A stretch of 64,000 nt of DNA from a virus: positions 124,001 to 188,000 of the IMG/VR virus record IMGVR_UViG_3300033143_001962; one strand, 5' to 3'. The notes beneath the pieces are model-generated. The model made no database searches. It was not told the DNA's origin and worked only from the letters and a program-made list of their open reading frames with translations. This document shows, one piece after another, positions 23,035 through 29,432 of this stretch. A program made the translations under genes and the position numbers. The first letter of the stretch is position 1. The number at the start of each line of letters is the position of its first letter.

Positions 23035-23117
23035 TGGTAGGCCTGGTGGGAGTCGAACCCACAAGGGTCTAGATTCTAAATCTAGTAGCTGTGCCAATTT
23101 ACATTAACCACAGGCCC
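23035..23117 (-). tRNA. tRNA-Leu (TAG), short variable region
   Basis: Acceptor GGGCCTG/CAGGCCT, anticodon arm CTAGA-TTTAGAA-TCTAG, T loop TTCGACT, encoded CCA. Only about six variable bases, where leucine tRNAs usually have a long arm. Confidence 0.8.
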
Positions 23118-23129
23118 ATTAAAATTGTT

Positions 23130-23243
23130 TGGTGCGCCGAGGGGGAGTCGAACCCTATCTTGCTTAGTACAGCGATCAACCCGTACCTTACATAGCCATT
23201 CTCCTGATTCGTCACAGGTGCTCTGCCAGTTAAGCTATCAGCG
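23130..23243 (-). tRNA. Oversized tRNA-like gene, 114 nt, anticodon uncertain
   Basis: Acceptor GCGCTGA/TCGGCGC with CCA and a normal D arm (GCTTAACTGGCAGAGC). The anticodon region CCTG-TGACGAAT-CAGG has eight loop bases. About 45 extra bases before the T arm form a GTAC/GTAC hairpin. Looks like a tRNA with an insertion in the variable region. Confidence 0.5.
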
Positions 23244-23254
23244 CATATTTTGTT

Positions 23255-23340
23255 TGGCAGGGACGGTGAGAGTCGAACTCACAATGCACGAATGCCACGG
23301 ATTCAAAGTCCGTTGAGGTTACCAGTTTTTCTACATCCCT
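23255..23340 (-). tRNA. tRNA with TTG anticodon (Gln), long variable arm
   Basis: Acceptor AGGGATG/CGTCCCT, anticodon arm ACGGA-CTTTGAA-TCCGT, T loop TTCGACT, G73, CCA. The 14-base variable region contains GCA-TTCG-TGC, a class II-type arm on a Gln anticodon. Confidence 0.8.
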
Positions 23341-23346
23341 ATTGTT

Positions 23347-23420
23347 TGGTGGAGCAACGGGGAATCGAACCCCGATCTTCGCAGTGCAAGTGCAACGTAA
23401 TCCCGTTATACCAAAGCCCC
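23347..23420 (-). tRNA. tRNA-Ala (TGC)
   Basis: Anticodon arm TTGCA-CTTGCAC-TGCGA, T arm CGGGG-TTCGATT-CCCCG, acceptor GGGGCTT/TTGCTCC with the inner two pairs mismatched, encoded CCA. Confidence 0.8.
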
Positions 23421-23439
23421 ATATTTTTTATTACTAATT

Positions 23440-23525
23440 TGGCTCCCCGAGTTGGATTCGAACCAACATAAGCCTCTCGGCCACAGATTAACAGTCTGCT
23501 GAACTACCAGATATTCCATCGGGGA
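23440..23525 (-). tRNA. tRNA with GTT anticodon (Asn), long variable arm
   Basis: Acceptor TCCCCGA/TCGGGGA, anticodon arm GCAGA-CTGTTAA-TCTGT, T loop TTCGAAT, G73, CCA. The variable region forms GCC-GAGA-GGC, which class I Asn tRNAs lack. Confidence 0.8.
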
Positions 23526-23546
23526 ATTATTCTTTTAAATACGCTT

Positions 23547-23700
23547 ACAGGGGCGAGCAGGTTTCTCACCGGCGACAGCTTGGTTATGATAACAAGATCC
23601 TAGGGTTATTATCGGCTGCTTTATCTCATCGCGCTACCAATCACCACAAACGGCGCAACGACTTAACTATGTACACTATCATGCACTTTTCCGCCCCTGT
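23547..23700 (-). ncRNA. Unidentified structured element, 154 nt
   Basis: Closed by a 9-bp stem ACAGGGGCG/CGCCCCTGT. Inside are GTGCA/TGTAC and GATAA..TTATC hairpins and a T-arm-like GCCGG-TGAGAAA-CCTGC next to the 3' stem. No protein frame. It does not match tmRNA or RNase P features I can recognise. Confidence 0.4.
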
Positions 23701-23768
23701 AAGAGCACTTTAAATTAGTAGACTATTGTATGAACTCAATCATACACGGAAGCCTAGGCCGAAGAAGA

Positions 23769-23843
23769 TGGCTGCGACACACTGCTCGTTACTTCAAGAT
23801 CTCTACATGGATAGTGTAGTGTCCTACTTTAGACGATATCGCA
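23769..23843 (-). tRNA. Degenerate tRNA-like gene with ATC loop
   Basis: Acceptor TGCGATA/TGTCGCA, G73, CCA, D stem GTC..GAC and a perfect anticodon stem CTACA/TGTAG with loop CTATCCA (ATC at 34-36). The T arm hardly pairs. May be non-functional. Confidence 0.45.
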
Positions 23844-23860
23844 CTATTGTTCTTTAAATT

Positions 23861-23938
23861 TGGTGGTAATAGTAGGACGTGACCCCTTACTTTGTACGCC
23901 TTCAAATGGCGCTGTTTTCGATTATAAACTATATTACC
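23861..23938 (-). tRNA. tRNA-Gln (TTG), degenerate T arm
   Basis: Acceptor GGTAATA/TATTACC, anticodon arm GCGCC-ATTTGAA-GGCGT, CCA encoded. The T arm has a bulge and an unusual loop. A second TTG tRNA besides the one at 23255. Confidence 0.65.
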
Positions 23939-24002
23939 GGTCTATTGTCAAATAAGTTAGGGATACTTGGCCCGTAAGCCTTAACCTCCCCATCGGTTAA
24001 TT

Positions 24003-24078
24003 TGGAGCAGGCGAAGAGATTCGAACTCTCGACATTCACGTTGGCAACGTGATGCTCTACCAGCTGAGCTACGCCTGC
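24003..24078 (-). tRNA. tRNA-Gly (GCC)
   Basis: Perfect cloverleaf: GCAGGCG/CGCCTGC, TCACG-TTGCCAA-CGTGA, T loop TTCGAAT, encoded CCA. Confidence 0.95.
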
Positions 24079-24084
24079 ATTGTT

Positions 24085-24160
24085 TGGCAGGCCCGGAGAG
24101 ATTCGAACTCCCATCACGTGGGTTTGGAATCCACTGTTCTACCATTGGAACTACGGGCCT
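24085..24160 (-). tRNA. tRNA-Trp (CCA)
   Basis: Acceptor AGGCCCG/CGGGCCT, anticodon arm GTGGA-TTCCAAA-CCCAC, T loop TTCGAAT, G73, encoded CCA. Confidence 0.9.
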
Positions 24161-24266
24161 ATAATTCGTGAAACTTATCATGTTAAAACATAGCACCTAA
24201 AGCTACCGTAATAACAAGGATGGCGGAAAGTTTCGTACCCTATAAACCATCATTTCCAACTACACT

Positions 24267-24296
24267 GTTATACACATAGTTAGGTTTGTGTATAAC
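24267..24296. other. Strong hairpin between tRNA genes
   Basis: GTTATACACA and TGTGTATAAC pair over 10 bases around a short loop, without a T-run. Possibly a processing signal. The rest of 24161-24308 shows no gene. Confidence 0.4.
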
Positions 24297-24308
24297 ATCA
24301 CATTGACT

Positions 24309-24383
24309 TGGAGCGGTATATCGGTTTCGAACCGATCCCTTCAGGGTGGAAGCCTAATGTGCCGCCTGCAACACCTATACCGC
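24309..24383 (-). tRNA. tRNA-Gly (TCC)
   Basis: Acceptor GCGGTAT/ATACCGC, anticodon loop CTTCCAC, T arm ATCGG-TTCGAAA-CCGAT, encoded CCA. Confidence 0.9.
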
Positions 24384-24389
24384 ATTGTT

Positions 24390-24473
24390 TGGAGTCGAGC
24401 GGTGGATACGATCCACGTCTTCATCTTCTAAGGAGCGACCCTAGCCGATAGCAACTCTGTTGCCTGACCCAAC
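24390..24473 (-). tRNA. tRNA-like gene, anticodon unresolved
   Basis: Acceptor GTTGGGT/GCTCGAC with three wobble pairs, T arm GTGG-ATCGTAT-CCAC, encoded CCA. The anticodon arm between about 24408 and 24440 cannot be placed. Confidence 0.45.
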
Positions 24474-24490
24474 ATTGTTCATTTTAAATT

Positions 24491-24567
24491 TGGAGTTAAC
24501 GACGAGACTCGAACTCGCATTCTTAGAGATTTGCAATCAATTGCCTATCCAGTTCGGCCACGTTAAC
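24491..24567 (-). tRNA. tRNA-Cys (GCA)
   Basis: Acceptor GTTAACG/CGTTAAC, anticodon loop TTGCAAA, T arm GCGAG-TTCGAGT-CTCGT, encoded CCA. The anticodon stem has two mismatches. Confidence 0.8.
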
Positions 24568-24575
24568 ATAATAAG

Positions 24576-24647
24576 TAGAGGAAAGTAGAAGCACTTGGTT
24601 TCATAAAAGTTGAGTTTGTAGAAGGAAGTGCAATTCCATAGCCTCTA
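24576..24647 (-). other. Conserved structured element, copy 2
   Basis: Outer stem TAGAGG/CCTCTA, inner stem GCACTT/AAGTGC. Shares GGCTATGGAAT and CCTTCTA with the copy at 21556, while the stems covary. Also sits just after a tRNA 3' end. Confidence 0.5.
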
Positions 24648-24651
24648 ATTT

Positions 24652-24726
24652 TGGAGTAGTTGGTCAGGGACGATCCTATAACATGCACCCTTTGCGAGAG
24701 CCGCTTTACACTTAAGCTACAACTAC
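24652..24726 (-). tRNA. tRNA-like gene, anticodon ambiguous
   Basis: Perfect acceptor GTAGTTG/CAACTAC, D arm GCTT..AAGC, CCA encoded. The anticodon region GGCTCTCGCAAAGGG can be read as GCA or CGC. Weak T stem. Confidence 0.5.
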
Positions 24727-24732
24727 ATTGTT

Positions 24733-24808
24733 TGGCGGGAATGACGAGATTCGAACTCGCAACCTTCGGATAGACAATCCACTGCACTACCAGTTGTGCT
24801 ACATCCCC
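24733..24808 (-). tRNA. tRNA-Asp (GTC)
   Basis: Acceptor GGGGATG/CATTCCC, anticodon loop TTGTCTA, T arm GCGAG-TTCGAAT-CTCGT, G73, encoded CCA. Confidence 0.9.
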
Positions 24809-24821
24809 AATTTTTCGTGCC

Positions 24822-24976
24822 GGAGGTTGAATTCATATATGCTCATCAACATTGTAGTATCGATAGTGACTAGTGTACCGACTCTCCTGACTCTGTGTAA
24901 GACCTTAGTCTTAAATAACGCCGCCAACTGCGTTTGGCTAATTAGACCTTTTTAGCAGTTGACTCGATGTACCTCC
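24822..24976 (-). ncRNA. Unidentified structured element, 155 nt
   Basis: Closed by GGAGGT/ACCTCC. Inside are CAACTGC/GCAGTTG (7 bp) and AAGAC-TAAG-GTCTT hairpins. About the same length as the element at 23547 but not clearly similar in sequence. No protein frame. Confidence 0.35.
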
Positions 24977-24999
24977 CATAAACTGTTTGAATCAATTTC

Positions 25000-25069
25000 G
25001 TATGTGTATTGGATTCGAACCAATGTTTGAGGCCCAACGGCCCCTGTCCTTCCACTAGACGAACACACG
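25000..25069 (-). tRNA. tRNA-like gene, identity uncertain
   Basis: D arm GTC-TAGTGGAAG-GAC, T arm ATTGG-TTCGAAT-CCAAT, acceptor CGTGTGT/ACACATA with one mismatch, no CCA. The anticodon arm GGGGC-CGTTGG-GCCTC gives only a six-base loop. Confidence 0.5.
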
Positions 25070-25108
25070 TACTTTATCATCACATGATTACTTTGGTACA
25101 ACGTAAAT

Positions 25109-25185
25109 TGGTCCGGAATGAAAGATTTGAACTTTCAACCTTATCGCCCCAAACGATATGCTCTACCAGGTTGAGCTAATTCCGG
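25109..25185 (-). tRNA. tRNA-Pro (TGG), copy 1
   Basis: Acceptor CCGGAAT/ATTCCGG, anticodon arm TATCG-TTTGGGG-CGATA, T loop TTCAAAT, encoded CCA. Its 5' end overlaps the HNH gene by 10 bases. Confidence 0.9.
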
Positions 25186-25715
25186 ATTAATCTTTGTTTG
25201 ACATAATTGTCAATGATTGGTTGCACTTCGTCTTTATATCTACTATGTACATACTGATGATGTGTGGGACAAAGTGGTATTAAATTTTCTACATCGTCGT
25301 TACTATGATCGTGATCATAATGATGAACAGCTACTATCTTATCCTCGCCACACACGATGCATTTCTTTTCATGATATCTAAAACATAATGTTTGATACCC
25401 TACAGACTTATCCGGGTTACGTAAATGTGCAAATAACACATTTGAACAACTATGCGAACATGTTCCTTTTGAATGTTTAAAGTTTTTAATTGGAGTATCA
25501 CACACTTCGCACAACCGCAGGTTTAATGGATTAAGATAGCAATGTGTAACATGCGCTTTAAATCCAGTTGCATAAAATTTTTTATCGCAGTGCGGACATT
25601 TCTTAGTAAATGTTTGCGAATTTCGAGCTGCAACAAATTTGTCACCATTGTAATTCCAATGTGATCTAAATGCTTTTAAACTTTTATAAGTTTTTAGGAC
25701 TTGTGTAAGTCCCAT
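25176..25715 (-). CDS. HNH homing endonuclease, 179 aa
   Basis: Two N-terminal zinc-knuckle segments (CPHCDKKFYATGFKAHVTHC and CEVCDTP...CSHSC) precede an HNH core: CIVCGEDKIVAVHHYDHDHSN, then DDVENLIPLCPTHHQYVHS. It ends inside the 5' end of tRNA-Pro, like the Vsr-type gene in tRNA-Thr. A 20-codon ORF with its own late octamer overlaps its start. Confidence 0.85.
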   Translation of the reverse strand: MGLTQVLKTYKSLKAFRSHWNYNGDKFVAARNSQTFTKKCPHCDKKFYATGFKAHVTHCYLNPLNLRLCEVCDTPIKNFKHSKGTCSHSCSNVLFAHLRNPDKSVGYQTLCFRYHEKKCIVCGEDKIVAVHHYDHDHSNDDVENLIPLCPTHHQYVHSRYKDEVQPIIDNYVKQRLIRN

Positions 25716-25746
25716 CTTTATTACTGTATTCTTCTAAACTTTGCAT
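25684..25746 (-). CDS. Leaderless 20-codon ORF overlapping the HNH start
   Basis: CATAAATA (25752-25759) is five bases before its ATG, and its stop lies inside the HNH gene. Probably a coupling or leader ORF for the endonuclease. Confidence 0.35.
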   Translation of the reverse strand: MQSLEEYSNKDGTYTSPKNL

Positions 25747-25751
25747 ACAGT

Positions 25752-25759
25752 TATTTATG
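25752..25759 (-). promoter_or_regulatory. Late promoter octamer CATAAATA
   Basis: Upstream of the HNH gene and five bases before a short leader ORF. Confidence 0.5.
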
Positions 25760-25811
25760 GTAAGTGTATAGTTTTGATAATTAACACTTACCAGAGTTAA
25801 AAATGTATGGG

Positions 25812-25886
25812 TCCGGATGGAGGGATTTGAACCCCCGTATTCCTGCATCCAAGGCAGGACGATGACCAAGCTTTCGTTACATCCGG
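25812..25886 (-). tRNA. tRNA-Pro (TGG), copy 2
   Basis: Acceptor CCGGATG/CATCCGG, anticodon arm CCTGC-CTTGGAT-GCAGG, T loop TTCAAAT. After A73 the gene reads CCCA, not CCA. Confidence 0.85.
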
Positions 25887-25944
25887 CCCATACACTCTAT
25901 TTTTTAAAATCTTTATGTCTTATGCCTAAGCTGCATATAGTATT

Positions 25945-26028
25945 TGGCACACCAGACGGGAGTTGAACCCGCATACCTTGCGGCGCTACCTTGAAAGGGT
26001 AGTGTCTTTACCATTTGACCACTGGTGT
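25945..26028 (-). tRNA. tRNA with TTC anticodon (Glu), long variable arm
   Basis: Acceptor ACACCAG/CTGGTGT, perfect anticodon arm CTACC-CTTTCAA-GGTAG, T loop TTCAACT, G73, CCA. Variable region of 13 bases (CGCCGCAAGGTAT), unlike normal Glu tRNAs. Confidence 0.8.
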
Positions 26029-26380
26029 ATAATTAGTGAAAGCCATCACACTCTCATTCTCCGTTCCACATCATTCGCAGTAATGAACCGCGACCAGTCT
26101 AAACCGTACTAGGAAAATTTATTAAATTATTTAGGGGCTAGTTTTAATTACGGCCCCATGCATAATCTTATTTTTTAACAAACTGTTAAGGTAAAGCTTC
26201 ACAATCTTATTACTGTGAAGTACCCTTTGTTTCTTTTCAGTGGATGCCTTTCAGCTTATACCCACGTGCCTGGCCGGCTAGTGTTTATCTCTAGTCGGAG
26301 TTGCTATATACAGGGAGGGGGAATTTCAACCACTTGCTCTAACTGTATATACCGTTTTGTAAAACTTTTCTTACTTCATA
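26029..26380 (-). other. Gene-free leader of the tRNA array
   Basis: No credible ORF. Three hairpins: GGGGC/GCCCC at 26134-26157, CTTCACA/TGTGAAG at 26197-26220, and a 9-bp stem TATATACAG/CTGTATATA at 26305-26351 around a T-arm-like GTTGAAATTCC. They may help process the tRNA precursor. Confidence 0.4.
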
Positions 26381-26413
26381 AAAAAACCCGCTTACTTTCG
26401 TTTGCGGGTTTTT
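26381..26413. terminator. Bidirectional rho-independent terminator
   Basis: AAAAAACCCGC, a loop, GCGGGTTTTT. It lies between the small secreted protein gene and the tRNA array, so array transcription from 26.6 kb must read through it. Confidence 0.8.
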
Positions 26414-26440
26414 AAAATTCTTATTGTAATTAACTTTTAA

Positions 26441-26599
26441 TTACATGATCTCAAAAACCCTTAGGCTATAATCATTGCCGCGTCCCTCATTAATCGTATT
26501 AAACGATAAACTCGGTGCCCATGATTGTGCCGGTACAGCACAACCTAGCATGAGTGCTATGGCCTGTTTCATTGTATGTGCTGTATGTCTTGAAATCAT
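26441..26599 (-). CDS. Small exported protein, 52 aa
   Basis: ORF directly downstream of three tandem promoters. It starts MISRHTAHTMKQ, has a hydrophobic stretch AIALMLGCAVPAQSWA like a signal peptide, and then about 25 residues. GAGAGA precedes the ATG. Function unknown. It could be a strongly expressed early periplasmic peptide. Confidence 0.55.
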   Translation of the reverse strand: MISRHTAHTMKQAIALMLGCAVPAQSWAPSLSFNTINEGRGNDYSLRVFEIM

Positions 26600-26644
26600 T
26601 GTATCTCTCTATTTTATATAATATTTAATTAACTTATGCCACGT

Positions 26645-26673
26645 ATTATATAGTACGTAGCTCTTTGTGTCAA
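26645..26673 (-). promoter_or_regulatory. Sigma70-type promoter P7 (proximal of three)
   Basis: TTGACA, 17 bases, TATAAT. Closest to the small exported protein gene and the tRNA array. Confidence 0.75.
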
Positions 26674-26723
26674 CCTTTATTTTAATTAATTTTAAAATAA
26701 AAGCTTCTTTGTTTATGTGTTGT

Positions 26724-26751
26724 ATTATAACATCTATTTATGCTATGTCAA
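26724..26751 (-). promoter_or_regulatory. Sigma70-type promoter P8 (middle)
   Basis: TTGACA, 16 bases, TATAAT. A TAAATA late-like motif lies within its spacer. Confidence 0.7.
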
Positions 26752-26866
26752 CCACTTTATAATCTTTTTGCAAATTAGCCCAGAACGTTTATTACTCTAA
26801 TGTGGGTCAATTGTCATCTGTTTTACTTCTTCATTTAAACTAATTGCTTTGTTACTTTATTTATAC

Positions 26867-26895
26867 ATAGTACACGGAAACTTAAATTAAGTCAA
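26867..26895 (-). promoter_or_regulatory. Sigma70-type promoter P9 (distal)
   Basis: TTGACT, 17 bases, TACTAT. A perfect TATAAATA-like string (GTATAAATA) follows directly downstream, so early and late initiation may be stacked here. Confidence 0.55.
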
Positions 26896-26919
26896 CCTTT
26901 TTCTTAATTATTTGCTAAG

Positions 26920-27879
26920 TTATTGAAAACCATTACGATTCGTAACTTTGTATGTATTCCGCCCTGCTTCCTTTGCTTTGTACATTGCAGTATCGGCGCG
27001 TCTAATTAGTTCTTCAGCATTGGTAGAATCGCCAAAACAGCAACAACTAAAGTCTAAGCCGATACTAACGGTTTGCAGTATAGGACCGGCGCTACATTCT
27101 ATTGGCTCTTGCATTTCTTTAACCAGCTGCTTACATTTTGTCACTAAGCCAGATTGGTCACGGTTTTGTGTTAGGACAACAAATTCATCACCACCGTATC
27201 TTGCTGTTATGTCAGTCTTCCGTGCAAACACATGTTTAATTCTTTTAGCTACTTCTTTAATAACTTCATCGCCTACTACGTGACCGTGTACGTTATTAAC
27301 TGAACTAAAGTGATCCATGTCTATTAGAATAACACCTATGTCGATCTTTTCGCGGTTAGCTCTATCTACTGTTAAATTTAATTCTTCAAGGAAAAAACGT
27401 CTATTGTACAATCCGCTACCTTCATCACGGAATGCAAGAGTCTTTAATTCATCTTCGTAGTGTTTGCGATCGGTTATATCAAGTACAGTGCCGACCATCC
27501 TAGTAGGTGCGCCGGTAGTGTCACGTGTAATTTCACCGTGCTCAACTACGTGTCTGACTTCACCACTGGGCTGAATTATCCTGTGTTCAATTTCGTAAGG
27601 TGCATCATCATTTAATGAATTAGTAACAGCATTATTAACAGAAGTAACATCGTCGATATGTACGAAGCCAACGAACGCTTCGTACGTGGCACCGAACTGT
27701 TGTGGCTCAAGTCCGAAGATTCTATAAATTTCGTCCGACCAGTATAACGTATCATTTAATATATCCCAATCCCAATGACCAATGTGAGCAATGCGTTGTA
27801 TTTCATCAATTAAAGACTCTTGCGTTTCTAACCGCACTAGAATCGAACTCAAGTCTTGTGATGTTTTATCTGTCGCCAT
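26920..27879 (-). CDS. PAS-GGDEF diguanylate cyclase, 319 aa
   Basis: Residues about 25-140 form a PAS-3 sensor with PAC tail (GHWDWDILNDTLYWSDEIYRI, then IIQPSGEVRHVVEHG, then DITDRK). Residues about 148-312 form a GGDEF domain with an intact GGDEF at 229-233 and an RxxD inhibitory site (RKTD, five residues before). It should make cyclic di-GMP from two GTP in the cytoplasm. Its gene follows the EAL gene by about five bases, so opposing activities are co-transcribed. Confidence 0.9.
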   Translation of the reverse strand: MATDKTSQDLSSILVRLETQESLIDEIQRIAHIGHWDWDILNDTLYWSDEIYRIFGLEPQQFGATYEAFVGFVHIDDVTSVNNAVTNSLNDDAPYEIEHRIIQPSGEVRHVVEHGEITRDTTGAPTRMVGTVLDITDRKHYEDELKTLAFRDEGSGLYNRRFFLEELNLTVDRANREKIDIGVILIDMDHFSSVNNVHGHVVGDEVIKEVAKRIKHVFARKTDITARYGGDEFVVLTQNRDQSGLVTKCKQLVKEMQEPIECSAGPILQTVSIGLDFSCCCFGDSTNAEELIRRADTAMYKAKEAGRNTYKVTNRNGFQ

Positions 27880-27883
27880 TTGC

Positions 27884-28630
27884 TTACGTCATCTCGTACC
27901 CTTTGTGTTCTTTTAAAAAGTCAACTAAATCGTTAACAGGCATTGGTTCTGCTACATAAAATCCTTGATATAAATCACATCCTATTTCCTTTAAGAAGTC
28001 AAGTTGCTCTTTAGTTTCAACACCTTCGGCAACCACAGTGTAATCTAAATCAGCTGCTAATGTCATTAAACATTTAATTATTGCACGACTGTATGTGTCG
28101 TCGTGTATGTCAATAAAGCATTTATCTATTTTGATCGTATCGACATCAAGTGCTTTTAAGTACGATAGTGACGAATACCCTGTGCCAAAATCATCTAATG
28201 AAAATTTAATGCCATGTTTCTTAAGTTCGGTCATAGTGTTGATTACACTACTAAGTTGATTATTTTGCATTAATACATGTTCTGTAATTTCTAAGTTAGT
28301 TCGACACGCATCAGTGGCACTGTTTTGTACATGTTCTAGCATACTCTCAACAAAGTCTGGTTGGAGTAATTGTGACATTGATATATTAATTGAAATTTCT
28401 AACCCTGCTAAGGCTGGTTGAGTCAATGCAGTCTCAATAATCCAATCTCCAATTTCGAGAATGTATCCTGTATCTTCTGCTTCGCGGATGAAATCCGATG
28501 TAGGCCGCATGCCATGTGTTGGGTGTTCCATTCGTAATAACGCTTCAACTCCAACAACCTTATTAGTCTTTACACTTACGATAGGTTGGTAGTACAACAT
28601 CATTTTGTTATTTGCTAGTTCGTGTGACAC
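27884..28630 (-). CDS. EAL-domain cyclic di-GMP phosphodiesterase, 248 aa
   Basis: Stand-alone EAL domain with catalytic motifs intact: VEALLR (E29-A-L), LEITE, LDDFGTGYSSLSYL, TIKIDK, VVAEGVET and QGFY. It should hydrolyse c-di-GMP to pGpG. No sensor or membrane part. GTG start with GGAG upstream; a late octamer is at 28654-28661. Confidence 0.9.
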   Translation of the reverse strand: MSHELANNKMMLYYQPIVSVKTNKVVGVEALLRMEHPTHGMRPTSDFIREAEDTGYILEIGDWIIETALTQPALAGLEISINISMSQLLQPDFVESMLEHVQNSATDACRTNLEITEHVLMQNNQLSSVINTMTELKKHGIKFSLDDFGTGYSSLSYLKALDVDTIKIDKCFIDIHDDTYSRAIIKCLMTLAADLDYTVVAEGVETKEQLDFLKEIGCDLYQGFYVAEPMPVNDLVDFLKEHKGYEMT

Positions 28631-28653
28631 ATAAATCTCCTAAATATTAGTAC

Positions 28654-28661
28654 TATTTATT
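28654..28661 (-). promoter_or_regulatory. Late promoter octamer AATAAATA
   Basis: Precedes the EAL-GGDEF operon with a short leader containing TTTAGGAGATT. Confidence 0.5.
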
Positions 28662-28664
28662 TGA

Positions 28665-29432
28665 TTAAGTCCACATGCTTGCACGAACTTTAATTAAGCG
28701 AATTAACATCTTAGTGTCTTCTGCGTAGTGCTTTCTTTCTAGCGTATCAGCTTTTTTGTAAGCGGCCCTGTCTGCTTTTTTACGAGCAGGAGTACGTTCT
28801 GCCATTATTTCAAAAATACCTTTATTGTGATCGACTAAATCGTCTACGGTATCTGCGTAAAAATCATACGGGTCTTTACGTGCTGGTCGAGTATCCATCC
28901 ACCAAAGATAAAGTTCTTTAATTTCTTGTGAGCTGATTGCTTGTGGTGTACGCTTGCCGTAAAGCTTATGATTGGTATCAATCATATCATCTTCACCGTG
29001 TATTAACTTTTCCTGCCACTCTAGGCATTTAAGTCCTTCTTCACGTCCTTCGCCTTCCCAATCTTCTTCTTCACAATTCCATAACATCATACTAGCTTGT
29101 TCAATTTCTACGTACTCTTTAAGTAAGTTGAACATACCGTGTAACATACGTGTATCATTTTCATGGTAGTTAGGTTCAAGCCCAGTATCAATTCTATTGT
29201 ACTGATGTCTGCGCATGTATCTGTACATAAAGAAATGCCCAACATCTTTAATTCTACGTGCCTGGAGCGAGAAGAATAAAGGTACGGTATGTGCAATGAA
29301 GTAACGTACTTTCTGCTTGCGCTCATCTTTTTCTACTACTGCCCATTCTTCCATAGTTCTAGACTTATTGTGCTCAGGGAACACTTTGTCATTGATCCAC
29401 TGTCTTATTTCCCAACCGTATGGTAATCTCAT
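28665..29432 (-). CDS. Hypothetical protein, 255 aa
   Basis: Unrecognised helical, charged protein with a basic C terminus (ERTPARKKADRAAYKKAD). It overlaps the HAD-like gene by one base (TAATG). No catalytic motif seen. Confidence 0.65.
   Translation of the reverse strand: MRLPYGWEIRQWINDKVFPEHNKSRTMEEWAVVEKDERKQKVRYFIAHTVPLFFSLQARRIKDVGHFFMYRYMRRHQYNRIDTGLEPNYHENDTRMLHGMFNLLKEYVEIEQASMMLWNCEEEDWEGEGREEGLKCLEWQEKLIHGEDDMIDTNHKLYGKRTPQAISSQEIKELYLWWMDTRPARKDPYDFYADTVDDLVDHNKGIFEIMAERTPARKKADRAAYKKADTLERKHYAEDTKMLIRLIKVRASMWT

Noticed and set aside
23547-23700. Possible tmRNA or RNase P RNA
   Set aside because: No tag-peptide frame, no alanine-type GGGGC/CCA tRNA end, and none of the conserved RNase P segments were found.
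23938-23970. TTGACA and TATAAT on the minus strand
   Set aside because: The spacing is 19 bases and the TATAAT lies in the D arm of a tRNA-Gln gene, so a promoter there is unlikely.
20211-26028. Regular repeats resembling a CRISPR array
   Set aside because: The repeated ATTGTTTGG and TTCGAA strings are tRNA 3' ends, spacers and T loops, not direct repeats of constant length.
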